Shown here: piece by piece, positions 53,529 through 60,341 of the stretch
Position numbering within the stretch: the stretch's first letter is position 1
Layout: every line of letters begins with the position of its first letter
DNA from: Pedobacter zeae
GTDB taxonomy: Bacteria > Bacteroidota > Bacteroidia > Sphingobacteriales > Sphingobacteriaceae
Reading direction: 5' to 3'
DNA length: 64,000 bases
NCBI RefSeq assembly: GCF_014196715.1
Contig: NZ_JACIEF010000003.1
Location: 151,777 to 215,776, forward strand
Made by a program: the position numbers and the translations under genes
Notes under the pieces: model-generated
The model's database searches: none
Told to the model about the DNA's origin: nothing
Seen by the model: only the letters and a program-made list of their open reading frames with translations

Positions 53529-54671
53529 TTCTGCATAGGCAACATCATAAAGATGATTGGGCTTTAGATAGATTACATTATTCTGAAAATCAAAAACCGT
53601 ATTGAATCTTTTTAAAATATCGTTTCCAAGATAATGAACGTTAACGCCTGGCATGGGTTTATTCCGTTCCATCACCTGAGCCGGTACATTTTTCAGTTCG
53701 AAATTACCGATCTTTAAGCTTTGAAGTTTTACCGTGGTTACCGGCACTTCGTTACCATTTATGCCGCGCATAATTACCTTTTTGATCATTTCCATTTTTT
53801 CGGTCGGAAACTTCATTTCACGCAGCAGATCGTTATCAAGCATAACCGTTCGTTGGTAACCTAAATCGAAGAAAAACAGGCTTTTGTTTTTGGTTCCGCT
53901 TTGCGAAATTTCACTTTCTATAAAAGGTTTATTTTTGATGTAGGAGATCTTAAACCGGGTGTATTGCTTGTCCCGTAAAATCTCCTTTGGCATCGTAGAA
54001 TGCACCGTCATTTTATTCTGGTCGTAATCTAAGGCCACAATCATGCCATCGAATATATCCCATCCTACCAGGCCATCAGTTTCATTCCCTGCCAGTTTAA
54101 TATCATAAATTTTGCTTTTGTAGGTATGGTTTCCAATTTTTATCCCATAATCTGTATGATAAAGCTTTGGGTTCGATTTTACTTTTTTTTCCAGGGCAAC
54201 GGTGGTAAGATCTACGTCATTAGCGCCCGAGTCAAAATTCATTAAAAGGGAATCTGTCCCGTTAAAAACAACCGGAAAGAAATTCGTATTGTATTTATTC
54301 ACAAAAAAAGGTATCGAGTCGTGAATTTCGGGTGATATTTTACTGAAGTTTTTTAGCACAGGAGCGATAATTTGGGTAAAGCACGAATCTTTTCCATTTA
54401 ATAAAACAATAAACTCTTTTTTCTGCCCGGGGCTGATGTTAAAAACAATCGAATCAATGTCGGTTTTGAATTTTATGCTTTTAGATTTTGTGAACTTCTC
54501 GATTGTATAAACATCTGGTTTTATTTTGGGATTGATGTACCAGCTCGATACGGCGTTATCCTGTTCGTAAATCCTTGCCTGAGCAGCACTTGCTTTTACA
54601 ACCGGTAATTGATGTTGAGCTAAAACAAAAAAGGGAATCAAGACCATTAAAATGGGTAATATTTGTTTCAT
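53517..54671 (-). CDS. Retropepsin-like aspartyl protease family protein
   Basis: Secreted protein of about 384 residues from the ATG at 54671 (MKQILPILMVLIPFFVLAQ). A pepsin/retropepsin half-domain carries the catalytic motif MNFDSGANDVDL and a second half with FFDLGYQRTVML. The flap and the final ILKRFNTVFDFQNNVIYLKP segment are typical of Bacteroidota clan AA proteins. In-frame codons up to 54779 are upstream of the signal peptide and are rejected. Substrate unknown. Confidence 0.8.
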   Translation of the reverse strand: MKQILPILMVLIPFFVLAQHQLPVVKASAAQARIYEQDNAVSSWYINPKIKPDVYTIEKFTKSKSIKFKTDIDSIVFNISPGQKKEFIVLLNGKDSCFTQIIAPVLKNFSKISPEIHDSIPFFVNKYNTNFFPVVFNGTDSLLMNFDSGANDVDLTTVALEKKVKSNPKLYHTDYGIKIGNHTYKSKIYDIKLAGNETDGLVGWDIFDGMIVALDYDQNKMTVHSTMPKEILRDKQYTRFKISYIKNKPFIESEISQSGTKNKSLFFFDLGYQRTVMLDNDLLREMKFPTEKMEMIKKVIMRGINGNEVPVTTVKLQSLKIGNFELKNVPAQVMERNKPMPGVNVHYLGNDILKRFNTVFDFQNNVIYLKPNHLYDVAYAEQKT

Positions 54672-54894
54672 GAGCACTAAAAGGTTTAGGGTTTTCAAAG
54701 AATTAGCACTTAATAGCTGCCATCGGAAAACGCAACTAAAGATAAAAAGAATTGCAAAGCATTGTAACCCTCCCCGCATTTAATTTTTTAAGTAATTGTA
54801 CTGGGTCTGATGGTTCAAAAAGGCTAGCTCTCAAAGTCGCGTTTTACCCCTTAACTTGTCGTTTTTGCACGTTAACAGCTATAAACAAGGGTTG

Positions 54895-54902
54895 TATCTT
54901 TG
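54895..54902 (+). promoter_or_regulatory. Promoter -7 element candidate for the VOC gene
   Basis: TATCTTTG matches TAnnTTTG exactly, 23 bp before the ATG. The expected -33 position reads GTTAAC, not TTTG. Confidence 0.45.
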
Positions 54903-54925
54903 GATAAACTAAATAAGAAAAGAAT

Positions 54926-55339
54926 ATGGCAACTCAAATTTTTGTAAACCTGGCTGTTAGCGATCTTAACAGATCAGTAGAATTTTTCACAAAATTAGGT
55001 TATACTTTTAACCCGAAATTCACCGACGAAAAAGCAACCTGTATGATCATTAGCGATACCATTTATGTTATGCTGCTTACCAGGACTTTTTTCCAAACTT
55101 TTACTGAAAAAGAAATTATTGATGCGCATAAAGCCATAGAAACCTCCATTGCCATATCGGCCGAAAGTAAAGATGAGGTTAATGCCATGGTGGATAAGGC
55201 TGTAGCTGCCGGCGCCACAGTACCTAATCCTGCCAGCGATTACGGCTTTATGTACCAGCACAGTTTCGATGACCTTGATGGCCACCATTGGGAATATGTA
55301 TGGATGGATCCGAACGGCGTACCTGAGCACCAGGGCTAA
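54926..55339 (+). CDS. VOC-superfamily (glyoxalase/bleomycin-resistance-like) protein
   Basis: A 137-residue cytoplasmic protein with two beta-alpha-beta-beta-beta modules (FVNLAVSDLNRSVEFFTKLG; SFDDLDGHHWEYVWMDP). The C-terminal His-x-Trp-Glu can supply a metal ligand. The N-terminal ligand position is Asn, and the family includes many non-enzymatic or untested members. Single-gene unit with a promoter candidate and a terminator. Confidence 0.9.
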   Translation: MATQIFVNLAVSDLNRSVEFFTKLGYTFNPKFTDEKATCMIISDTIYVMLLTRTFFQTFTEKEIIDAHKAIETSIAISAESKDEVNAMVDKAVAAGATVPNPASDYGFMYQHSFDDLDGHHWEYVWMDPNGVPEHQG

Positions 55340-55394
55340 TAAGAGCCTAATTCGACAAAGACAGGTAAACGCTTATTGCCAAAGCAATAGATGG

Positions 55395-55438
55395 TAAAAT
55401 GGGCAAGCAACGGATTTTCGTACTTGCCCGTTTTCCTT
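55395..55438 (+). terminator. Terminator of the VOC gene
   Basis: GGGCAAG (55401-55407) pairs with CTTGCCC (55423-55429), followed by GTTTTCC. A-rich sequence on the other side may let it act in both directions. Confidence 0.7.
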
Positions 55439-55550
55439 AATACCTTCGTTATTTTTTGCAATACCAAATTCGGTTTTCGATAATCAATCTATGAATATCA
55501 GTAGGCTTTTAGATTGTGATGGTTAGATCCATCAATAAATATTGTTTATG

Positions 55551-56567
55551 CTAACTCCTGATCTCCCGCCTCATAAACAGGTAATAGGCCAGGGCAAAAC
55601 AAGCAATGCTACAGGCAATCATTCCGCTGAGTTGAGGCCATACAATCATCAGGCTTTCTTTTAAGGGCAGTGGTGATGGTATTGCTCCGGATAATTGTTC
55701 CATGCTCATCGGTCCTAGGCTCCTTATCGAAGGCATGAGCAATGTGGTGGCGGCATCGCTATAAAGCTGGTTGGGTGCAATGCGAAGGATATCGAGAATG
55801 AGTTCATTGTAATTCATGATTTGCGCCTGTGTAAGGTAGGCCGGATCGGGCATAAATGCCCTGATGATGAGGTTCACTAAAATCGGGTAGAAAACCGTAA
55901 AGAAAAGCCATATACCAAGTGCGCTCAATGCCGAAGTGGCCGCCTGGCGAAACACGATAGACAATAGTATAGAAAGGCTCAGGTAAAAGGCCACATACAG
56001 TATAGTGGTAAAGGCAAAACCCAAAATCCGCATCAGTTCCTGAGGTTCTATCCTTACCCCGGTAATCAGCAGCCCACCACCAATCATAAGCAAAGTCAGC
56101 GAAAGAAACAGGGTGCCGATCATCAGCATCGCACTGTAGAATTTGGCTAAAAGAATATTATCACGGTAAATGGGCTGCGCCAGCAACCTGGTTAAGGTAC
56201 CACTGTTATGTTCGGCATTTATAGCATCAAAACCCATGCTGATGCCGAGTAAGGGTGCCAGAAAACTGAGCAGGATATGGAAAGGCGGCATAGAACCATC
56301 CGTGTTACTGAGCAGTTTCAGGTATAGAAAGGAATGGTCGGGATCTGCCGTGTTATTAAATACATTTTTAATATTGCCCATCGATATATAAAGCGAGGCA
56401 GTAAAGGTTAAAACCACCAGCGCGAGCAGCAAAATAAAGCGCCAGCTCCGTACATGGTCGGCAATTTCCTTATGCACCATTACCTTAAAGGGACTCTTCT
56501 GTTTTTTTTCCTTCAGGCTATTTTCTTTTGCCACGGCCGAATAAGTGGTTGCGGATGCTTCTTTCAT
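55551..56567 (-). CDS. ABC-2 type transporter permease
   Basis: Membrane subunit with about six helices (SWRFILLLALVVLTFTASLY; ILLSFLAPLLGISMGFDAIN). The ATG at 56567 (MKEASATTYSAVAKENSLKE) is preferred; in-frame codons up to 56678 are only read-through of the ATPase gene. It overlaps the ATPase gene by 50 bp. The family resembles NosY/GldF-like permeases that move lipids, proteins or copper-related factors. With a NEW3 protein upstream it forms a three-gene export unit. Confidence 0.88.
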   Translation of the reverse strand: MKEASATTYSAVAKENSLKEKKQKSPFKVMVHKEIADHVRSWRFILLLALVVLTFTASLYISMGNIKNVFNNTADPDHSFLYLKLLSNTDGSMPPFHILLSFLAPLLGISMGFDAINAEHNSGTLTRLLAQPIYRDNILLAKFYSAMLMIGTLFLSLTLLMIGGGLLITGVRIEPQELMRILGFAFTTILYVAFYLSLSILLSIVFRQAATSALSALGIWLFFTVFYPILVNLIIRAFMPDPAYLTQAQIMNYNELILDILRIAPNQLYSDAATTLLMPSIRSLGPMSMEQLSGAIPSPLPLKESLMIVWPQLSGMIACSIACFALAYYLFMRREIRS

Positions 56568-57525
56568 GGTCTGTAGTTTTGTTAGGACTGCTTTCAAAAT
56601 ATTTCTGATAGATCTCGTCGAGACCGTACTCCTTTTGGGTAACCCGCAGGATATCTTCCCCACGCTCAACAAGGGCACGGATAAGCCCTGGAGTAATGTT
56701 TTCCGAACTGTTAAAGGTCAGCAGGTCGCCTGATAGGTTCAGGGAGTTAATGTTTGGCCATTGAGAGAATTTCTCCCGCAGCGCGGCGGGTTCTGCCGGA
56801 GGCTGGGTCAGTTGAATCACCGTTTGTATGCCTGCATTTCCAAAAAGTTCTTCTGTAAGTGCTGCCTGGTTGCCTTGCGCCAACAGTTTTCCGCCCACAA
56901 ATATGCCCACCCGGTCGCAAACCTGCTGTACATGATGGAGGTGGTGCGAAGACAACAGCACGGTTAAGCCCTGTTCTTCCCTTAAACTTTTAATCAGTTC
57001 CAGAAATTCCCTCACTCCTGTAGGGTCAATACCAAGGGTAGGCTCGTCTAAAATAATCACTTCCGGGTTTTTAATGAGTACTTCTGCAAGCCCCAAACGT
57101 TGTTTCATTCCTCTTGAATAACCGGAGGTACGTTTATCTGCAGCATCCTTCAATCCTACAATATCTAGCACGGTGAGTGCACGTTCTGCTATTCCCTGTT
57201 CTTCGAGTCCATTAAGCCTGGCGATATACAGCAGGTTTTCTAGCGCACTGAGTTGCGGGTAAAACCCCACATTATCGGGCATATACCCTACTTTCTGCTT
57301 TACTGCAATCGGATTTCGGGTAGCGTTATGGCCGCAAACCATGGCTGTACCGTTATCGGGTTCGGTAAGTCCAAGCATCATTAGTATAGTGGTGGTTTTC
57401 CCGGCACCATTCGGACCGAGCAGGCCGAATATTTCTCCCGGGTAAACGTCCAGGTTTAATCCATCAACGGCTTTATGCGTTCCATAGTTTTTCTCCAGGC
57501 CCTTCAATTTTATGATCGGTTCCAT
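56518..57525 (-). CDS. ABC transporter ATPase
   Basis: Cytoplasmic ATPase of 335 residues powering the adjacent permease. Walker A GLLGPNGAGKTTT (about 35-47), signature YSRGMKQRLGLAEVL, Walker B VIILDEPTLGIDP and switch His in LLSSHHLHHV are all present. The C-terminal ~100 residues are an accessory domain typical of ABC-2 ATPases. It lies 35 bp after the NEW3 gene. Confidence 0.95.
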   Translation of the reverse strand: MEPIIKLKGLEKNYGTHKAVDGLNLDVYPGEIFGLLGPNGAGKTTTILMMLGLTEPDNGTAMVCGHNATRNPIAVKQKVGYMPDNVGFYPQLSALENLLYIARLNGLEEQGIAERALTVLDIVGLKDAADKRTSGYSRGMKQRLGLAEVLIKNPEVIILDEPTLGIDPTGVREFLELIKSLREEQGLTVLLSSHHLHHVQQVCDRVGIFVGGKLLAQGNQAALTEELFGNAGIQTVIQLTQPPAEPAALREKFSQWPNINSLNLSGDLLTFNSSENITPGLIRALVERGEDILRVTQKEYGLDEIYQKYFESSPNKTTDHERSIRNHLFGRGKRK

Positions 57526-57560
57526 CTCTTTTCTTCAATAAGATTTTGCTGAACGATGGA

Positions 57561-58418
57561 TTATCTTCTGCCGTATTTGCGAATGAGTACGTATACTGCA
57601 GCAACGGCCATAAGGATCACTAAAATACCAATCCATCCTGATAGTATGGAGGTTTTGACAAAAATGCGGAACGAGGCCTGGCCATTGGCATTATTGCCGC
57701 TTAAGCTAAAGGTTGCACCATAATCTCCTGCAATGGTTTTATCCGGAACTTTAAGTGAAGCCTTTACGATGGTCTTTTTGCCCCCCTCCAGCTTAGCGAT
57801 CTTGCTTGGTTCGAAGCTTGCCTCCCAGCCACTGGGTAACTGAGCAGTAACTTCAAGATCATTCAATGGAAGTGTTCCGGTATTGCGCACCTCGAGTTCA
57901 ATTTCCTTGTGTGCACCTGATGTTACCTCTTCGCTGAGTCTTCCACTTGGGGTGCTGATGGTGCTGCCATAACTTCCCTTAACAACCGCTTCGAGTTGCA
58001 GCGAAAGGGGCTGCGTTGCCGATACGGCTTTAAACGGAATGAGGTATTTCCTGGCAGAGGCAGCACTGCTGGCTGTAATCTCTACTGCAATTTCCTGGGT
58101 TTTTCCGGCCTCCAGGTTTACCGAAGTTACCTGGCTGCCCTCTACCCGGTAGCTGGCCTGCCATCCAACGGGCAGATCGGCTTTAAGTTCGTAAAGCTGC
58201 TGTGATGAAGTTCCATTATGAAGCGACACCGAAAACCGGAAAGGCTCATTTGTTGCAGATTCGATATTGATTAGTTTTGCGGTTAGCCCCGATGGGCCTT
58301 TCTGCACATTTGCTTGTTGTGCATGGGCAGGAAATGCTGCTGAAATGGTGGTTAATAATAAAAGAGCGCCAACTATTCTTTTGCGCCAGTTGTTGGGTAA
58401 TAATTTTTTCGACATCAT
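57561..58418 (-). CDS. NEW3-domain membrane-anchored protein of an ABC export operon
   Basis: Exported 285-residue protein (signal peptide ending FPAHAQ) with two NEW3-type beta-sandwiches (about 45-150, RFSVSLHNGTSSQQLYEL; and 165-255, LEVRNTGTLPLNDLEVTAQL). A C-terminal membrane helix (WIGILVILMAVAAVYVLIRK) anchors it in the inner membrane facing the periplasm. NEW3 proteins are often encoded with ABC-2 genes. The cargo is unknown. Confidence 0.87.
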   Translation of the reverse strand: MMSKKLLPNNWRKRIVGALLLLTTISAAFPAHAQQANVQKGPSGLTAKLINIESATNEPFRFSVSLHNGTSSQQLYELKADLPVGWQASYRVEGSQVTSVNLEAGKTQEIAVEITASSAASARKYLIPFKAVSATQPLSLQLEAVVKGSYGSTISTPSGRLSEEVTSGAHKEIELEVRNTGTLPLNDLEVTAQLPSGWEASFEPSKIAKLEGGKKTIVKASLKVPDKTIAGDYGATFSLSGNNANGQASFRIFVKTSILSGWIGILVILMAVAAVYVLIRKYGRR

Positions 58419-58613
58419 CTAAACCAAAAATTTTAATAATTGCTCTAAAAAATGTTTTCTGGATTGTTTATCTGATTAGACTTCAAAACAAAAAAACGAA
58501 AAGTTTTTTTCAAAATCCCTTAACATTTTTTAACATTTCAGGGTTTATTTTGTGAAAAAACGACGGTGGTCATCAGCATCCTTAATGCGAAATAATTTTA
58601 ACGAGGGGTTAAA

Positions 58614-58644
58614 CAAAAAACCGCAACTTTCGTTGTGGTTTTTG
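58614..58644 (-). terminator. Strong terminator after the tRNA-Asn/GIY-YIG region
   Basis: ACCGCAAC (58620-58627) pairs with GTTGTGGT (58632-58639, one G-U) around TTTC. A-run and T-run on opposite sides make it bidirectional. On the minus strand it would stop transcripts from the tRNA array. Confidence 0.75.
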
Positions 58645-58647
58645 AAA

Positions 58648-58747
58648 GCTCCTTCTGCTGGGCTTCCTTCACCTACGCTCAGGATAAACTTCTCGCCCAG
58701 CATAAAATAAATGAGCCTCACAACAACGTTGCAAGGCTTTTAAATTT
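58648..58747 (-). repeat. Extra tRNA-Asn 3'-end remnant, 100 bp before the first tandem unit
   Basis: The 17 bases at 58648-58664 equal the terminal 3' part of tRNA-Asn (GCTCCTTCTGCTGGGCT on the plus strand), then unrelated sequence follows. The same word begins each tandem unit (58748, 59145) and the intact tRNA end (59542). A hairpin (AGCCT...AGGCT) near 58711-58735 corresponds in position to the terminator in the full units. Confidence 0.7.
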
Positions 58748-58748
58748 G

Positions 58749-58825
58749 CTCCTTCTGCTGGGCTCGAACCAGCGACCCTCTGATTAATCCCGATGTATCG
58801 GGACTCTAACCAGCTGAGCCAATTC
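58749..58825 (-). pseudogene. Broken tRNA-Asn copy 1
   Basis: The T-arm and 3' half up to the anticodon region match the intact tRNA-Asn exactly. The D-arm matches with one change (CAGCTGGTTAGAG). The 5' side of the anticodon stem is replaced by the inverted repeat TCCCGATACATCGGGA, and the 5' acceptor strand reads GAATTGG, which cannot pair with AGAAGGA. It cannot fold as a working tRNA. Confidence 0.85.
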
Positions 58826-59086
58826 ACCTAAATCATTAATTTCTAAAACAATTTTTTCAATTATTAATCGGCTCTTTGTCTTTTTAACTGCTTTCTCAAT
58901 CTTCATAGCGAAACCACGGTTCTCTCCTAAAGCAATAGATTTCTTCAAAATCCATGGACGGTGTTTTGAAGTATAGGTTGTTCTTTTACCATTGTTATGC
59001 TCACTTAGTCGTTTCTCAGCATCTTCGGTATAGCCAACTTAGTATTTATCAGAAGAACTGGAATATAAAATATATAAGTAAAACAT
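58784..59086 (-). pseudogene. GIY-YIG nuclease-like frame, copy 1, with internal stop
   Basis: From the ATG at 59086 the frame reads MFYLYILYSSSSDKY, stop, VGYTEDAEKRLSEHNNGKRT, and continues to a stop at 58784 (100 codons). The layout equals small GIY-YIG endonucleases, whose second motif is normally YYVGYT; TAA replaces the second Tyr codon. The C-terminal residues (ELAQLVRVPIHRD) are translated from the tRNA-derived sequence. Members of this family occur beside tRNA genes in Bacteroidota. Product is probably absent unless the stop is suppressed. Confidence 0.8.
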
Positions 59087-59105
59087 AAAAATATTTAAAA
59101 CAAGA

Positions 59106-59131
59106 AAGCCTTACCAGATATGGTAAGGCTT
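59106..59131 (-). terminator. tRNA-type terminator hairpin, left copy
   Basis: AAGCCTTACCA and TGGTAAGGCTT form a perfect 11-bp stem with a GATA loop. On the minus strand it is followed by TCTTGTTTT. It sits just after the broken tRNA of unit 2. Confidence 0.7.
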
Positions 59132-59145
59132 ATTCTTTTAAATTG

Positions 59146-59222
59146 CTCCTTCTGCTGGGCTCGAACCAGCGACCCTCTGATTAATCCCGATGTATCGGGA
59201 CTCTAACCAGCTGAGCCAATTC
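59146..59222 (-). pseudogene. Broken tRNA-Asn copy 2
   Basis: Same structure as copy 1, 397 bp away: intact T-arm and 3' half, D-arm with one change, TCCCGATACATCGGGA in place of the 5' anticodon stem, and an unpaired 5' acceptor end. Both copies carry the same replacement, so they were duplicated after it arose. Confidence 0.85.
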
Positions 59223-59483
59223 ATCTAAATCATTAATTTCTAAAACAATTTTTTCAATTATTAATCGGCTCTTTGTCTTTTTAACTGCTTTCTCAATCTT
59301 CATAGCGAAACCGCGGTTCTCTCCTAAAGCAATAGATTTCTTCAAAATCCATGGACGGTGTTTTGAAGTATAGGTTGTTCTTTTACCATTGTTATGCTCA
59401 CTTAGTCGTTTCTCAGCATCTTCTGTATAGCCAACTTAGTATTTATCAGAAGAACTGGAATATAAAATATATAAGTAAAACAT
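59181..59483 (-). pseudogene. GIY-YIG nuclease-like frame, copy 2, with the same internal stop
   Basis: Same frame as copy 1, ATG at 59483, TAA at codon 16 and terminal stop at 59181. Differences from copy 1 are few (for example DLDELAQ instead of DLGELAQ). Nothing else separates the two, so duplication is recent relative to the nonsense change. Confidence 0.8.
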
Positions 59484-59502
59484 AAAAATATTAAAAACAA
59501 GA

Positions 59503-59528
59503 AAGCCTTACCATATCTGGTAAGGCTT
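59503..59528 (-). terminator. tRNA-Asn terminator hairpin
   Basis: AAGCCTTACCA and TGGTAAGGCTT form a perfect 11-bp stem, here with a TATC loop (the reverse complement of the loop in the left copy). On the minus strand it lies 15 bases after the tRNA 3' end and is followed by TCTTGTTTTTAA. Confidence 0.75.
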
Positions 59529-59542
59529 ATTCTTTGAAATTG

Positions 59543-59616
59543 CTCCTTCTGCTGGGCTCGAACCAGCGACCCTCTGATTAACAGTCAGATGCTCTAACCG
59601 GCTGAGCTAAGAAGGA
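59543..59616 (-). tRNA. tRNA-Asn (anticodon GTT)
   Basis: A full cloverleaf is readable on the minus strand: acceptor TCCTTCT/AGAAGGA with discriminator G, D-arm with AGCTCAGCCGGTTAGAGC, and an anticodon stem TCTGA/TCAGA with loop CTGTTAA (anticodon GTT). The T-arm contains GGTTCGAGCC. It has 74 nt with no encoded CCA. It is the only intact tRNA in the window and the probable source of the broken copies downstream of it. Confidence 0.95.
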
Positions 59617-59868
59617 ATCCGGCTATCCAAAAAAACAAATTATTTAAGCTTTTCAGCAAAATATCCACTTGTTTGTTTTGGGAGTGCAATATTAGGGCTT
59701 TTAAATTATTTATGCAAATAAAACAGCAAAGAATTATTAAACCGGCTAATAATTAACCAAATAGAAAAAACAGGCCGTTCAGGAATAATTGCCGGGTATA
59801 ATTAACCGTTAATACGAACTGTACCTATGGGAATTGATATATGGTCTTGACCGTAAGCCATAACCGGC

Positions 59869-60030
59869 TTAACGATAATGGCCAGGTACCCAGTGGCGGT
59901 GGCCATAAGGGTCAATTACGTAATATCCCCGTACCCAGTAGTGCGCACGTGGTGCACGTGCACTGACTACGCATGCACTAAAATTTAAGGCCAAAACCAA
60001 TAAGAGCAACGCATTTACCATCTTTTTCAT
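59869..60030 (-). CDS. 53-residue lipoprotein with YWxxGYY-type repeats
   Basis: Short gene starting at the ATG at 60030: MKKMVNALLLLVLALNFSAC is a complete lipoprotein signal with the Cys at position 20. The mature part (VVSARAPRAHYWVRGYYVID, then PYGHRHWVPGHYR) has the W-V-x-G-x-Y pattern seen in small YXWXXGXW-type envelope proteins that coat or stabilise the outer membrane. The stop is at 59869. Function is unknown. The region between it and the tRNA (59617-59868) shows nothing else. Confidence 0.75.
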   Translation of the reverse strand: MKKMVNALLLLVLALNFSACVVSARAPRAHYWVRGYYVIDPYGHRHWVPGHYR

Positions 60031-60341
60031 AACCTAACCTTTTTAAGTGAAAAATAAATCAAGCTTTACGCTGTATGTATAATTTGGACACAGGGAGAAT
60101 AGAAAAGGTTTAATTGGATATGTCATAAAGATTTTCTATATTTTAAGTACTTCCAGATAGGCAAATATCCTTTGAATCTGCATTCCAATAGAAAGGGACG
60201 TCATTGCAATGACAATTCCCAACGTGAACCTATCAAGTTAGATTTCTCCACTGCGGTCGAAATGACGATTTATCGTAAGCCAAACAAAAAACGGTCTGAC
60301 CTTTTTGAGATCAGACCGTTTTTATATGAGTTTAAAAAAGA
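60031..60341. other. Spacer with dispersed repeat and terminator
   Basis: No gene is seen in 311 bp. The segment around 60240-60270 (TTTCTCCACTGCGGTCGAAATGACG) is of the type scattered between genes in related genomes. The right end holds the receptor terminator listed separately. Confidence 0.5.
60285..60324 (-). terminator. Terminator of the Oar-like receptor gene
   Basis: ACGGTCTGA (60291-60299) pairs with TCAGACCGT (60311-60319) around an 11-base T-rich loop. An A-run and a T-run on either side make it bidirectional, and on the minus strand it ends in TTTTTTG. It lies 17 bp after the receptor stop. Confidence 0.85.

Larger units (their letters stand above)
58748..59541 (-). repeat. Two tandem 397-bp units next to tRNA-Asn
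   Basis: Bases 58748-59144 and 59145-59541 are near-identical (a handful of substitutions, no net indel). On the minus strand each unit reads: tRNA-type terminator hairpin, GIY-YIG frame, then a tRNA-Asn-like sequence ending at the 3' acceptor half. The intact tRNA-Asn adjoins the right end. This looks like tandem duplication of an element associated with the 3' end of tRNA-Asn. Confidence 0.9.

Noticed and set aside
58748..59541. Two further functional tRNA genes
   Set aside because: The anticodon stem is disrupted and the acceptor strand cannot pair, so they are called broken copies.
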